Part shown: positions 31,157 through 40,167 of the stretch, piece by piece
Layout of the letters: each line of letters opens with the position of its first letter
Numbering within the stretch: the first letter of the stretch is position 1
Source: JALZBL01 sp040004775
GTDB taxonomy: Bacteria > Actinomycetota > Actinomycetes > Mycobacteriales > Jatrophihabitantaceae
DNA: 41,533 nt
Assembly: GCA_040004775.1 (NCBI GenBank)
Contig: JBDUAD010000011.1
Coordinates: 1 to 41,533, forward strand
Direction of reading: 5' to 3'
The notes under the pieces: generated by a model
Told to the model about the DNA's origin: nothing
Databases searched by the model: none
The model's input: the letters and a program-made list of their open reading frames with translations, nothing else
Program-made: the position numbers and the translations under genes

Positions 31157-32560
31157 TCAGCTCGGCGCCGTCACGTCGCCGGCCATATGGCCTTCGGTGA
31201 CCGGGTCGTCGCGCTCGTTGCGTAGGCCACGGACGAAGGAGTTCGTAAACGCCACCAGCGGAACGGCGATCAACGCGCCGATTATGCCGTAGATGATCGT
31301 GCCGGCCGTCACGGACAGTGCCACCGCCAGCGGGTGAATATGCACCGCCCGGCTCATGATGAACGGTTGCAGCACATTGCCCTCGAGCTGCACCAACGCG
31401 ATGATGATCACCAGGATCACGATGGCCGCGGTGACGCCGTGCTCCAGCAGGGTGATCCCGACGCACAGCGCACCGGCGATCGTCAGGCCGAGGATCGGGA
31501 TGAACGAGCCGAGGAAGATCAGCACGCCCAGCGCGGCGGCCAGGGGCACCCGCAGGATCAGCAGGGCGATGAAGATGGTCACCGCGTGGATGATCGCGAT
31601 GCTGACCTGGCCGCGGATGTACCCACCCAGGGTGTTCCAACCGCGCTCGCCGGCGTAATCGACCCGCTCGCGGGCGGCGCGCGGGACCAGGCGCAGCACC
31701 CAGTGCCAGATCTGCTCGCCATCGCGCAGCAGGAAGAATGTGCTGATCAGCGCCAGGAAGATCCCGCCGAGAACCTCTACCAGCACCGACACGGTGTCCA
31801 GGGCGCGGGACGCCAACTGGCCCTGATGGTCACGGACGGTATTGGTGAGATTGTCGATCGCCTTGGACACGTCGGCGTCGTTGAGGTTGAGGGGACCGTC
31901 GTGCAACCACTCCCTGATCTTGTCGCCCACGGCGCTGACCTGATTGGCGAGGGCGGCGGAGTGCGAGGAGATCTGCGCGATCACAAACCACGTGACGAGA
32001 CCGAGCACGGCGATGCCGCCGAGCAGGGTAACGGCGGTCGAAAGGCTCTTGCGGCCGCCGAACGCGGCTCGCATCCGGGTTTCCACCGGGTGCAGGACAG
32101 CGCACAGGAACAGCGCCACGACCACCGCGAACGCGACCAGGCTGACCTTGGACAAGGCGACGAGAAGGACGTAGAAGCCGAGGGCGATGATCAGAAGCCG
32201 GGCCGCCCACTCCGAGGCGACGCGAACCGGCCAGATCACCGCCTCGGCAGTCAGCGTGGTCATCGGCATGGCCGGGCGGTCGGCGACCACCGGCGGCGGG
32301 AGGAGCGGAGCGGGTTCGGGGCCGCCGGCATCCGGCGTGGTCGACGTACCGGACCCGTCGGTCACGTCACCGGTGACGGCGTGACCGATGGCTGCGCCGT
32401 CGCCGGCCGTGGTCGCTGCGCCGTCGGCGGCCTTGGTGGCTGCGCCGGCGAGGGCTGTCCCATCGACCGCAGTCGCGCTGCCGCCACCGTTGGACGTCGG
32501 TGACACCTCGGTGCGCGTGCGGCGCGCTTCGTCGCGCTCCGGGACGGAGATTCCAGTCAC
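31157..32560 (-). CDS. AI-2E family (PerM-like) membrane protein
   Basis: A 467-residue membrane protein. The first 105 residues are a disordered, Ala/Thr/Asp-rich cytosolic tail. The rest holds about seven or eight transmembrane helices with the AI-2E transporter family pattern, including FLGSFIPILGLTIAGALCVG and GNVLQPFIMSRAVHIHPLAV, a strongly conserved motif. Members export autoinducer-2 or act as Na+/H+ antiporters; many have no known substrate. The start is a GTG at 32560 with AAAGG five bases upstream. It is divergent from the phosphatase gene (67-base gap) and convergent with the dehydrogenase. Confidence 0.88.
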   Translation of the reverse strand: MTGISVPERDEARRTRTEVSPTSNGGGSATAVDGTALAGAATKAADGAATTAGDGAAIGHAVTGDVTDGSGTSTTPDAGGPEPAPLLPPPVVADRPAMPMTTLTAEAVIWPVRVASEWAARLLIIALGFYVLLVALSKVSLVAFAVVVALFLCAVLHPVETRMRAAFGGRKSLSTAVTLLGGIAVLGLVTWFVIAQISSHSAALANQVSAVGDKIREWLHDGPLNLNDADVSKAIDNLTNTVRDHQGQLASRALDTVSVLVEVLGGIFLALISTFFLLRDGEQIWHWVLRLVPRAARERVDYAGERGWNTLGGYIRGQVSIAIIHAVTIFIALLILRVPLAAALGVLIFLGSFIPILGLTIAGALCVGITLLEHGVTAAIVILVIIIALVQLEGNVLQPFIMSRAVHIHPLAVALSVTAGTIIYGIIGALIAVPLVAFTNSFVRGLRNERDDPVTEGHMAGDVTAPS

Positions 32561-32627
32561 GAGGGCCTTTCTTGACGGTCAGAGGCGTCGGCTCACCCTA
32601 CCGAGACGGGCTCGTAGGGTCGTCTTT

Positions 32628-33431
32628 GTGAGTCCCGCCTGGATCGATCTCGACGGCACCCGCAACACCCGAGACGTCGGCGGGCTGCCGTTGACGCAGG
32701 GAGGTGGGGTGCGCTCCGGCCGGCTGTTGCGGTCGGACAACCTTCAGTCGCTGTCGGCGCAGGACGTGCTCCGCCTGGTAACCGACTACCGACTGGAGAC
32801 GGTCGTCGATCTGCGCACCACAGGTGAGATTACCCACGAGGGACCGACCGCGCTGCACGGTGAGCCGGGAGTATCGGTGCACCACCTCTCCCTCCTCCCC
32901 GAGCCGGTCGAGGAGCGCACCGCCGCGCAGGCGGCTGGGCCATCCGACGGCGCGGCGCCACCGGAGCTGCCCTGGCAGGACCGCACGAGCGAGCGAGCCC
33001 GGGCGTCGGCCCGCCACACCTACGCGCGGTACCTCGACGAGCGCCCGGACTCCGTGCTGACCGCCTTGCGCCTGATCTCCACCACGGACGGCGCCACGCT
33101 GGTGCACTGCGCGGCCGGCAAGGATCGGACCGGAGTTGTGGTGGCCCTGGCGCTGAGCGAGGTCGGCGTGGACCGCGAGGCGATCGTGGCCGACTACGTG
33201 GCCAGCTCCGAACGGGTTCCCGCAGTGCTGGCCCGGCTGGCCGGCACCGCGACCTATGCCGGGGATGAGGGACTGGATGACGTGGACCGGCACCGGCCGA
33301 AGGCGGCGACCCTGCACGGCTTCTTCGACGACCTGGACGCCACCAGCGGCGGTCCGGCGGGCTGGCTGCGGCAACACGGCTGGACCGACGCCGACGCCGC
33401 CGCATTGCGGGCGTCGCTGATCGGGCCGTGA
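32628..33431 (+). CDS. Tyrosine phosphatase-family protein (PtpB-like)
   Basis: A 267-residue phosphatase of the Y_phosphatase3 family. The N-terminal motif TRNTRDVGGLPLTQGGGVRS and SDNLQSL are typical, and the P-loop HCAAGKDRTG gives catalytic C161 and R167. It resembles mycobacterial PtpB, a dual-specificity or phosphoinositide phosphatase. The start is the GTG at 32628; a TAGGGT -10-like box at 32615-32620 places transcription at or next to the start codon, so the mRNA may be leaderless. Open sequence further upstream overlaps the AI-2E gene and is not protein-like. Confidence 0.88.
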   Translation: MSPAWIDLDGTRNTRDVGGLPLTQGGGVRSGRLLRSDNLQSLSAQDVLRLVTDYRLETVVDLRTTGEITHEGPTALHGEPGVSVHHLSLLPEPVEERTAAQAAGPSDGAAPPELPWQDRTSERARASARHTYARYLDERPDSVLTALRLISTTDGATLVHCAAGKDRTGVVVALALSEVGVDREAIVADYVASSERVPAVLARLAGTATYAGDEGLDDVDRHRPKAATLHGFFDDLDATSGGPAGWLRQHGWTDADAAALRASLIGP

Positions 33432-33479
33432 CGGCGCCGACGCACAGGTTCGGCGGCGCGGGCGACCATCGGCCCGGGC

Positions 33480-35348
33480 TCAGCCGAGCAGAACAAGCTC
33501 GAGATCGCGGGGGCCGCCCTCCACGACGCGAACCGGCACGCCCCAGTCCTGGCGGCTGAGGTAACAGGCGGGGTGGGGATTGCTCGGGTCGTCGTCGCAG
33601 GACGCGGCCTGCGCACTGACGTGCACGACGCCGGTCGCGCCCGGAGCTCCCACCACGGTCAGCCCCCGGGTGAACTCCGGACCGGCTCCGACGCCGTCGG
33701 CGAGCAGCTCGGACGGCGAGGCGCTGACGTCGAGGCGGGTGCCCGGCCCGTCGGAGATGTCGATCTTGCGACCGGGCGCCGGAGTGAAAAGCACCCGCAG
33801 CGTCAGCCGGCCGGGGCCCACGTCGGTGACCGGCCGCTGCCCGTGCTGCGCCGGTCCATCGACCACGTCCTCGGGAGCCGCCGGCAGCTCGGACAGTCGC
33901 GACCCCTCGGACTCGACCACCCACCGGGTTCCGCCGAGCTCGACCACACCGCTCGGCTCGGCCAGGTGGCTGGCGAGAGTGCTGACCTCATCCCGGGCCG
34001 GGTCGTAGCGGCGGACGGCTCCGTTGTAGGTGTCGGCCACGGCCAGCGTGCCGTCGGCCAGCGCGGTGACTCCCAACGGATGCTGGAAGCGGGCCAGGCG
34101 CCCCGGACCGTCGACGTGGCCGAAGTCGAACAGGCCTTCCCCGACGGCGGTGTGAACGGTCCCGGTTGGATCCACCCAGCGCAGGGCCGAGGTCTCGCTG
34201 TCGACGAACCAGAGCGCTTGGCCGAGCACGGCCAGCCCGGACGGCTGGGCCAGCCAGGCATCTCGACCGGGCCCGTCGCGCAGCCCTTCGACCGTCGTTC
34301 CGGCCAGGATGTCCACTGCGGCCGTGTCGAGATCGACCTCGAGCAGTAGGTGGACCCCGGCCGCGGCCACGACCAGACGGTTGCGGGCCGGCCACCAGGC
34401 GACATCCCACGGCGATGCAACGTCGGGCACGACGCCGGTGACCGTGCGTAGGTCGTGCCCGGCCAGGTCGAGCACCGTGCTCACGGCACCGTCGGCCAGC
34501 CGGACGCCGCGCAGGCGGTGACCGACCGTGTCGGCCACCACCACGTCGTAGCCCTGGCGCTCGGCCAGGTCGGTGGGTAGAAGAGTCAGCCCGTTCGGTT
34601 CGGTGAAGGACGCCTGCGCGGGGCCACCGTCGGCGTGGCCGCGAGTTCCGCGGCCGATCCGCCGCCGCTCGACGGGGTCTGCGCCGGGCACCAGGTCCAG
34701 CTCGACGATGCGGTTGTTGCCGGCATCGGCCACCAGCGCCCGGCTCGGACCGCCGCCCCGCTCGGCCGGCCAGGCCACCGCCTTGGCCGGGAAGTAGAAC
34801 CCGGCCGCTGCACGCACCTGCCAGTCGGAACCGGAGCCGGGAAGAGGGGCTCCGGCCTCGAAGGGATCGCGGCGCAGGGAGCGGTCGGCGTCATGCGTGG
34901 CGACCAGATCCGCCACCATCGCGTCGAGCCCGCTGACCTGACCTTCGCCGGCGGCCTGGGCCACCACGTACCCGGCCGGGTCGATGAGGACCAGGGTCGG
35001 CCAGGCCTTGACCGCGTACTGGCGCCAGGTCAGCAGCTGGGGATCGTCGAGGACGGGATGGGTTATGGCGTTGCGCCGGACGGCGGCCACCACGGTGCCG
35101 TGGTCGGCCTCGTGCGGGAACTTGGGCGAGTGCACGCCGATCACCACCAGCTCGGCGCCGTACTTGGCCTCCAGCGGCCGAAGCTCCTCGGTCACGTGCA
35201 GGCAGTTGGCGCAGCAGGAGGTCCAGAAGTCGAGCAGGACGATCCGCCCGCGTAGGTCGGTTAGGGACAGCGGACGGTCGGTGTTGATCCAGCCGCCGGC
35301 TCCGCGTAGCTCGGGGGCCCGCACCCGGGCACCGGTTCGCAGCGTCAC
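33480..35348 (-). CDS. Thioredoxin-like plus NHL-repeat protein (NHLRC2-like)
   Basis: A 622-residue two-part protein. Residues 8-160 form a thioredoxin/AhpC-like domain with FWTSCCANCLHV (C45, C46, C49) as the redox motif. Residues 190-470 contain NHL-type beta-propeller repeats (ALVADAGNNRIVELDL, VVVADTVGHRLRGVRL, LAVADTYNGAVRRYDP). The last 120 residues form a beta-rich domain with a terminal Cys pair (ASCDDDPSNPHPACYL). There is no signal peptide, so the protein is cytosolic. The architecture equals animal NHLRC2, whose bacterial relatives have no settled function. It converges on the phosphatase gene. Confidence 0.88.
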   Translation of the reverse strand: MTLRTGARVRAPELRGAGGWINTDRPLSLTDLRGRIVLLDFWTSCCANCLHVTEELRPLEAKYGAELVVIGVHSPKFPHEADHGTVVAAVRRNAITHPVLDDPQLLTWRQYAVKAWPTLVLIDPAGYVVAQAAGEGQVSGLDAMVADLVATHDADRSLRRDPFEAGAPLPGSGSDWQVRAAAGFYFPAKAVAWPAERGGGPSRALVADAGNNRIVELDLVPGADPVERRRIGRGTRGHADGGPAQASFTEPNGLTLLPTDLAERQGYDVVVADTVGHRLRGVRLADGAVSTVLDLAGHDLRTVTGVVPDVASPWDVAWWPARNRLVVAAAGVHLLLEVDLDTAAVDILAGTTVEGLRDGPGRDAWLAQPSGLAVLGQALWFVDSETSALRWVDPTGTVHTAVGEGLFDFGHVDGPGRLARFQHPLGVTALADGTLAVADTYNGAVRRYDPARDEVSTLASHLAEPSGVVELGGTRWVVESEGSRLSELPAAPEDVVDGPAQHGQRPVTDVGPGRLTLRVLFTPAPGRKIDISDGPGTRLDVSASPSELLADGVGAGPEFTRGLTVVGAPGATGVVHVSAQAASCDDDPSNPHPACYLSRQDWGVPVRVVEGGPRDLELVLLG

Positions 35349-35451
35349 GCCGGTTCGAAGGCCGCGGCCGACATCGGCATTCCCCAGCGGACAACGCTGA
35401 ACGGACCGCGCCCTCCTGCTGAGCGGCCGACGCTGAGAGCCGGACGCGCGA

Positions 35452-35483
35452 AGGCCCGGCCACCCTCGTCGGGTGCCGGGCCT
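35452..35483 (-). terminator. Hairpin terminator after the 44-residue gene
   Basis: AGGCCCGG(C)CACCC and GGGTGCCGGGCCT form a 13-base-pair stem with one bulged base and a five-base loop. On the minus strand it follows the small gene's stop by 52 bases, and TTCGCG follows it. It separates that gene from the thioredoxin-NHL gene. Confidence 0.7.
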
Positions 35484-35511
35484 CGGCGTTGCGGTGCGGG
35501 CTTGCGCTGAG

Positions 35512-35557
35512 CTCAGCCGTTGTGCTGGCGCTGGCTCAGCCGTTCAGCTGGCGCTGG
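35512..35557. repeat. Tandem duplication over the 3' end of the 44-residue gene
   Basis: CTCAGCCGTTGTGCTGGCGC (35512-35531) is followed by CTCAGCCGTTCAGCTGGCGC (35535-35554), a near-perfect 23-base-period repeat. Read on the minus strand, both copies encode a Gln-Arg-Gln-x-Asn-Gly-stop ending, so the gene has a duplicated tail after its stop codon. Confidence 0.65.
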
Positions 35558-35670
35558 GCGATGACGATGAGCTCGTCACGCATGGCCGGCGTGTGCGCGT
35601 TGGTGATCGCGCGGCGCAGGTCCTGCATATCCCGGCGCTGGCGCAGCTTGGTGGCGAAACGGTTCTTCAT
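35536..35670 (-). CDS. 44-residue basic protein of unknown function
   Basis: The minus strand encodes MKNRFATKLRQRRDMQDLRR, then AITNAHTPAMRDELIVIAQR and QLNG, from an ATG at 35670 with AGGGGG eight bases upstream to a TGA at 35536. The peptide is predicted to be two amphipathic helices split at THTP-like residues, very basic in the first half. The gene has its own upstream region rich in A and T, a palindrome and a downstream terminator, which supports a real monocistronic gene. Similar short Arg-rich proteins occur in actinobacteria, but I cannot name a family. Its last codons are duplicated in tandem just beyond the stop. Confidence 0.7.
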   Translation of the reverse strand: MKNRFATKLRQRRDMQDLRRAITNAHTPAMRDELIVIAQRQLNG

Positions 35671-35764
35671 GGTGGTGACCCCCTGGGTGCGTCGTTGCGG
35701 TTCAGGGGCCCGGTTGGCAGTTGATCGATTCGGTGGTTCCGGTCGAGCAGTGCGTCCGTGCCTC

Positions 35765-35781
35765 TAGTTCGTAGGGAACTA
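35765..35781. promoter_or_regulatory. Palindrome upstream of the 44-residue gene
   Basis: TAGTTC and GAACTA flank GTAGG. It lies 95 bases before the start codon in an unusually AT-rich stretch (35760-35845) that also offers TATAGT- and TATCGT-like -10 boxes on the minus strand. It is the only likely regulator site for the small gene. Confidence 0.45.
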
Positions 35782-35885
35782 TACGTCTCAACCGAACGAT
35801 AGACGATACTATTCCGTCCTACGCCTTCGATATACCTTGTGAGAGGCAGCACTGATTACGACGGCAGCTCAATGTCGCGACGGCC

Positions 35886-37448
35886 TCAGAGCATCGCCAA
35901 AGCCGGATCCTGCAGCAGCGCGGCGATGTCGGCCAGGAACGTCGACCCCTGCTCGCCGTCGACGACCCGGTGGTCGAAGGACAGCCCGAGCTGGGACACC
36001 CAGCGCGGCTCGATCGTCTCGATGCCGTCGCGCGACACCACCCACGGGCGACGGTTGACTGCGCCGACGGCCAGGATGGCGACTTCGCCCGGGTTGAGGA
36101 TCGGGGTCCCGGAGTCGATGCCGAACACGCCGACGTTGGTGATCGTGATGGTGCCCCCGGCCAGGTCGGCCGGAGTGGCCCGGCCGGCCCGCGCCGTCGC
36201 GGTTAGCTCAGCGAGGGCGGTGGCCAGGCCGAGCAGGTTCAGCCGGTCGGCGTCCTTGATATTTGGCACGACGAGACCCCGGCCGGTGGCTGCGGCGATA
36301 CCCAGATTGACGTAGTTCTTGACGATGATCTCGCCGGCCGCCTCATTCCACGTCGAGTTCACGATCGGGTTCCGACGCACCGCCCACAGCAACGCCCGGG
36401 CGACGAACAGCAGCGGGGAGACCTTCACGCCGCTGAAATCGCGCCGGGCGGCAACGCGGTCGCGCAGAGTCATGGTCTCGGTGACGTCGACCGTGACGAA
36501 CTCGGTGACGTGAGGTGCGGTGAAGGCGGAGGCGACCATCGCCGCGGCGGTGTGCTTGCGCACCCCCCGGACCGGTAGGCGGGTCTCGCGCTCGCCACCT
36601 GTGGCCGTGCCCCGAATCAGCGCATCAGCCGCCAGCGCCCCGCCGTCGGAAATGCTGCGGGCCCCTTCGAGCGCGGACTGGACGTCCTCGCGCGACACCG
36701 ACCCGTTGGGTCCGGTCGGCGTGACCGTGGCCAGGTCCACCCCGAGCTGCTTGGCCAGTTTGCGGACCGGCGGCTTGGCCAGGACCCGGGCGCCGTCGGT
36801 CGCCAGGCTCTTGCTGGCAACGCCGTTGTTGGAACCGCTGCCGTTGCCGGTGGCGCTGCCATTGCCGTCCGAAGCAGGCGCGGCCGTCGGCTCCGGCGGT
36901 GTCGGCACAAGTGGTGCGTCCGCAGGCGGGGCCGGCTCGACCGCGAACGCGGCCTGAGCCGTCGGAATCGGGTGAGCCTCGGCCACGGGCCTGCGCACGC
37001 GGCGAGTGGTAGCCCCGGGTCGCGGGCCGTAGCCGACCAGAACGGCCTGGCGCCCGTTGGTCGGCGACCCGCCATCCGGCGCATTCGCCGAACCGTCCGG
37101 CGGGCCGAAGGCCCCGACCGGGGACTCGGCCGACGACACCGCCGGCGCCGCAGCGACTCCGGGCGTCGCCGTCACCGCCGGGATGGTCGGCGCGGCCCCG
37201 GAGGGATCCACGTCGATCGTGATGATCGGCCGCCCGACCGCGACGGTATCGCCGGCCTGGGCGTGGACGGCGGCGACCACTCCGGCAAACGGCGACGGCA
37301 GTTCGACCGCGGCCTTGGCCGTCTCCACCTCGACCAGTGTCTGGTTGACCACCACGGTGTCGCCCGGGGCCACCGCCCAGGACAGGATGTCGGCCTCGGT
37401 CAGCCCTTCGCCCACGTCGGGCAGAAGGAACTGCTTTAGTTCGGGCAC
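35886..37448 (-). CDS. bkdC: Branched-chain 2-oxo acid dehydrogenase E2 (dihydrolipoyl acyltransferase)
   Basis: A 520-residue E2 subunit. The lipoyl domain (residues 1-78) has its lipoyl-Lys at K45 in VETAKAAVEL. A long Ala/Pro linker (about 85-225) follows, then the peripheral subunit-binding domain (LAKPPVRKLAKQLGVDLATV), a second linker, and the catalytic acyltransferase domain ending with DHRVVDGEQG (H493, D497). It transfers acyl groups from E1 to CoA in degradation of branched-chain keto acids. It lies 93 bases after the E1-beta stop. E3 is not in the window and is presumably shared with other complexes. Confidence 0.92.
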   Translation of the reverse strand: MPELKQFLLPDVGEGLTEADILSWAVAPGDTVVVNQTLVEVETAKAAVELPSPFAGVVAAVHAQAGDTVAVGRPIITIDVDPSGAAPTIPAVTATPGVAAAPAVSSAESPVGAFGPPDGSANAPDGGSPTNGRQAVLVGYGPRPGATTRRVRRPVAEAHPIPTAQAAFAVEPAPPADAPLVPTPPEPTAAPASDGNGSATGNGSGSNNGVASKSLATDGARVLAKPPVRKLAKQLGVDLATVTPTGPNGSVSREDVQSALEGARSISDGGALAADALIRGTATGGERETRLPVRGVRKHTAAAMVASAFTAPHVTEFVTVDVTETMTLRDRVAARRDFSGVKVSPLLFVARALLWAVRRNPIVNSTWNEAAGEIIVKNYVNLGIAAATGRGLVVPNIKDADRLNLLGLATALAELTATARAGRATPADLAGGTITITNVGVFGIDSGTPILNPGEVAILAVGAVNRRPWVVSRDGIETIEPRWVSQLGLSFDHRVVDGEQGSTFLADIAALLQDPALAML

Positions 37449-37541
37449 CTGGTCTGTCTCCTTGCCGAGGTCGTCGCCGGACGCAGTGGCGGACGCGTCA
37501 GGTCGGTTCGTGGTCAGCCGCTCCCGTCCACGGCTGGGCAG

Positions 37542-38513
37542 TCAGTAGGTAAAGCTGCGGTCGACCGCGTCGAGTATTCGGTCGACGTCGGGCAGCCATT
37601 CCTCCTCCACGCGGCTGGGCGGGTACGGGGTGTCGAAGCCGCCGACCCGCAGCACCGGCGCCTGCAGGGAGTAGAACGCCTTCTCCTGCACCCGCGCCGC
37701 GATCTCGGCGCCGAGGCCGAAGGACACCGACGCCTCGTGGACGACGACCAGGCGCCCGGTCCGCTCCACCGAAGCCAGGATCGTCGCGGTGTCCAGGGGC
37801 GACAGCGAACGCAGGTCGATGACCTCGAGGTCGTGCCCGTCGGCCTCGGCTGCGGTGGCCGCGTCCAAGGCGGTGGCCACCATCGGCCCGTAGGCGATGA
37901 GCGTGCAGTCGGTCCCCGGGCGCACCACCCGCGCCTCGTGCATGGGCACCGACAGGTCGTCGGAGATTTCGCCTTTGACCCAGTAGCGGCGCTTCGGTTC
38001 GAAGAAGATCACCGGGTCGTCCGTGGCAATGGCCTGGCGGATGAGGACGTGGGCGTCGGCCGGCGTGGCGCATGTGAGCACCTTGAGCCCGGCGGTGTGG
38101 GCGAAGTACGCCTCCGGCGATTCCGAGTGGTGCTCGACCGCGCCGATACCGCCCCCGAACGGGATGCGGATGGTAATCGGCATGCGCACCGCGCCCCGGG
38201 AGCGGTTGTGCATCTTGGCCACCTGGCTGACGATCTGGTCGAAGGCCGGGTAGACGAAGCCGTCGAACTGGATCTCGCACACCGGGCGGTAGCCGCGCAA
38301 CGCCAGCCCGACCGCCGCGCCGACGATGGCCGACTCGGCCAGCGGAGTGTCGATCACGCGGGCTTCGCCGAAGTCCTTCTGCAGTCCGTCGGTGACCCGG
38401 AAGACCCCGCCCAGCTTGCCGATGTCCTCGCCCATCAGCACGACCTTGGGGTCGTCCTCCATAGCCCGGCGCAGCCCGGCGTTGATCGCCTTGGCCAGCG
38501 TGACCGCAGCCAT
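37542..38513 (-). CDS. bkdB: 2-oxo acid dehydrogenase E1 component, beta subunit
   Basis: A 323-residue transketolase-like subunit with MAAVTLAKAINAGLRRAMED, LMGEDIGKLGGVFRVTDGLQ, ESAIVGAAVGLALRG, and HHSESPEAYFAHTAGLKVL. Its ATG at 38513 overlaps the E1-alpha stop by one base, so the two subunits are translationally coupled. A longer open frame upstream inside the alpha gene is not coding in this frame. It forms an alpha2beta2 E1 that decarboxylates branched-chain 2-oxo acids with thiamine diphosphate. Confidence 0.92.
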   Translation of the reverse strand: MAAVTLAKAINAGLRRAMEDDPKVVLMGEDIGKLGGVFRVTDGLQKDFGEARVIDTPLAESAIVGAAVGLALRGYRPVCEIQFDGFVYPAFDQIVSQVAKMHNRSRGAVRMPITIRIPFGGGIGAVEHHSESPEAYFAHTAGLKVLTCATPADAHVLIRQAIATDDPVIFFEPKRRYWVKGEISDDLSVPMHEARVVRPGTDCTLIAYGPMVATALDAATAAEADGHDLEVIDLRSLSPLDTATILASVERTGRLVVVHEASVSFGLGAEIAARVQEKAFYSLQAPVLRVGGFDTPYPPSRVEEEWLPDVDRILDAVDRSFTY

Positions 38514-39634
38514 CAGGATGCCCCGGCCGGGACGAAGGAATCGAGGTAAGCGGCGTAGGTGTCGCGTTGCTCCATCAGCTCGACCGGCGCGTCGACGTAG
38601 ACGGTGTCGAACACTGACAGCGGCTCCGGATCGGGTAGGGCCCGGCAGCCGGCCCGGACGTGCTCGGCCAGCCGTTCGGATTCGGCATCCAGGTCGGTGA
38701 AGAAGTCGGCATCGGTGTCGGTGGAGCGCACGAGGTAGGAGCGCACCCGCTCGATCGGGTCGCGCAGCCTCCACTTCTCCAGCTCGGCCGACACCCGGTA
38801 CCGGGTGGGGTCGTCGGAGGTGGTGTGCGCGCCCATGCGGTAGGTGAAGGCCTCGATCATCATCGGTCCCTGACCGGACCGGGCGTGCTCCAGGGCGGCC
38901 CGGGTGACGGCCAGGCAGGCCAGCACGTCGTTGCCGTCCACCCGCACACCCGGGAAACCAAAGCCGCTGGCCCGCTGGAACAGGGGCACCCGCGTCTGGC
39001 GCTCGACCGGCTCGGAGATCGCCCACTGGTTGTTCTGGCAGAAGAACACCACCGGCAGATTGGCCGCCGCGGACCATACGAAGGCCTCATTGACGTCGCC
39101 CTCGCTAGTGGCGCCGTCGCCGAAGAAGGCGAGCACCGCAGTGTCCACCTCGGGATCGCCGGAGCCGACCGCGCCGTCGCGTTGAACTCCCATGGCGTAC
39201 CCGGTGGCGTGCAGGGTCTGGGCGCCGATGACGATCGTGTAGAGGCCGAAGTTGTTGTCGGCCGGATCCCAGCCGCCGAGGTTCACTCCGCGAAACAGGC
39301 CCAGCAGGGTCAGGGGGTCGACGCCGCGGCACCAGGCCACCCCGTGCTCGCGGTAGGTGGGGAAAGACATGTCCTGCTCGCGCAACGCGCGGCCGGCGCC
39401 GACCTGGGCGGCTTCCTGACCGAGGCAGGATGCCCACAGCCCGAGCTCGCCCTGGCGCTGCAGGGCGGTGGCTTCGGAGTCGAGACGGCGGACCAGAACG
39501 AGGTCGCGGTAGAGGGAGCGCAGCTGTTCGTCGTGTACGTCGATCGCGTAGTCCGGATGCTCTACCCGGACCCCTTCCGGGGTGAGCAGCTGAACCAGGT
39601 CCGGCTCGGCGACCACCGACGGTTCCAGCGTCAT
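38513..39634 (-). CDS. bkdA: 2-oxo acid dehydrogenase E1 component, alpha subunit
   Basis: A 373-residue thiamine diphosphate-binding subunit. The motif GDGATSEGDVNEAFVWSAAA, followed by VFFCQNNQWAIS, is the GDG-to-NN metal/cofactor site. The phosphorylation-loop region (YRMGAHTTSDDPTRYR) is conserved. The ATG at 39634 is preferred because GAGGAG lies nine bases upstream; an earlier GTG at 39643 abuts that site. It is the first gene of the bkdABC operon. No Lrp-type regulator lies nearby. Confidence 0.92.
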   Translation of the reverse strand: MTLEPSVVAEPDLVQLLTPEGVRVEHPDYAIDVHDEQLRSLYRDLVLVRRLDSEATALQRQGELGLWASCLGQEAAQVGAGRALREQDMSFPTYREHGVAWCRGVDPLTLLGLFRGVNLGGWDPADNNFGLYTIVIGAQTLHATGYAMGVQRDGAVGSGDPEVDTAVLAFFGDGATSEGDVNEAFVWSAAANLPVVFFCQNNQWAISEPVERQTRVPLFQRASGFGFPGVRVDGNDVLACLAVTRAALEHARSGQGPMMIEAFTYRMGAHTTSDDPTRYRVSAELEKWRLRDPIERVRSYLVRSTDTDADFFTDLDAESERLAEHVRAGCRALPDPEPLSVFDTVYVDAPVELMEQRDTYAAYLDSFVPAGAS

Positions 39635-39835
39635 GCGCGCCACTCCTCATCTCGCCGCCGGCGGGGATCGCCCGCGTCCGCGGCGTTACGGCGACCGGCG
39701 AACGACGCCTCCGCCGAGCGGTGTACCGATCGCGACCTGCCACGCAGGGGTGGCGCCCGGCAGTCCGGATCAGGGGTTCGTAGCATATCTCCGCCCGGCC
39801 CTCCTGTGCCGGGCACCGCGACCGAGAGGCTCCCC

Positions 39836-40156
39836 ATGCCCGCGATTGGCGCCATAGCCGTTATCACCGCCCGACCCGGTGCCGAGGACGAGGTGGCCGA
39901 CCTGCTCTATGAGCTGGTCACGGCCACGCAAGCGGAGGCCGGTTGCCTGCTGTACAGCTTGCAGCGAGGCCTCGAGGAACCGAACGTCTTCGTCACCGTC
40001 GAGAAGTGGGCGTCGCCGGACGCGCTGCAGGCCCACCTGAGTTCGCCGCACGTGGCCACTGCCCTGGGCCGCGCCGGAGAACTGCTGACCGAGGCCCCCC
40101 GAATCATCTCCTTCGCTCCTACGGGAGCCGGAGATACGGCGAAGGGGACGTTCTGA
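39836..40156 (+). CDS. Antibiotic-biosynthesis-monooxygenase-domain protein
   Basis: A 106-residue ABM-domain protein (IAVITARPGAEDEVADLLYE, TQAEAGCLLYSLQRGLEEPN, FVTVEKWASPDALQAHLSSP). It is a small dimeric ferredoxin-like fold found in quinol monooxygenases (YgiN-like) and haem-degrading enzymes. GAGAGG lies seven bases before the ATG at 39836. It is divergent from bkdA and is the intact counterpart of the broken ABM gene at 5590. A GNAT gene follows 11 bases downstream, so they are likely co-transcribed. Confidence 0.85.
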   Translation: MPAIGAIAVITARPGAEDEVADLLYELVTATQAEAGCLLYSLQRGLEEPNVFVTVEKWASPDALQAHLSSPHVATALGRAGELLTEAPRIISFAPTGAGDTAKGTF

Positions 40157-40167
40157 GCACAGAGCTC

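Noticed and set aside
31334..32503. 389-codon plus-strand frame rich in Asp, His, Gln and Arg
   Set aside because: Antisense shadow of the AI-2E gene; composition is typical of mirrored GC-rich coding DNA.
38660..39835. Long plus-strand frame leading into the ABM protein
   Set aside because: It is antisense to bkdA and low-complexity; the ABM protein begins at the ATG at 39836 with its own ribosome binding site.
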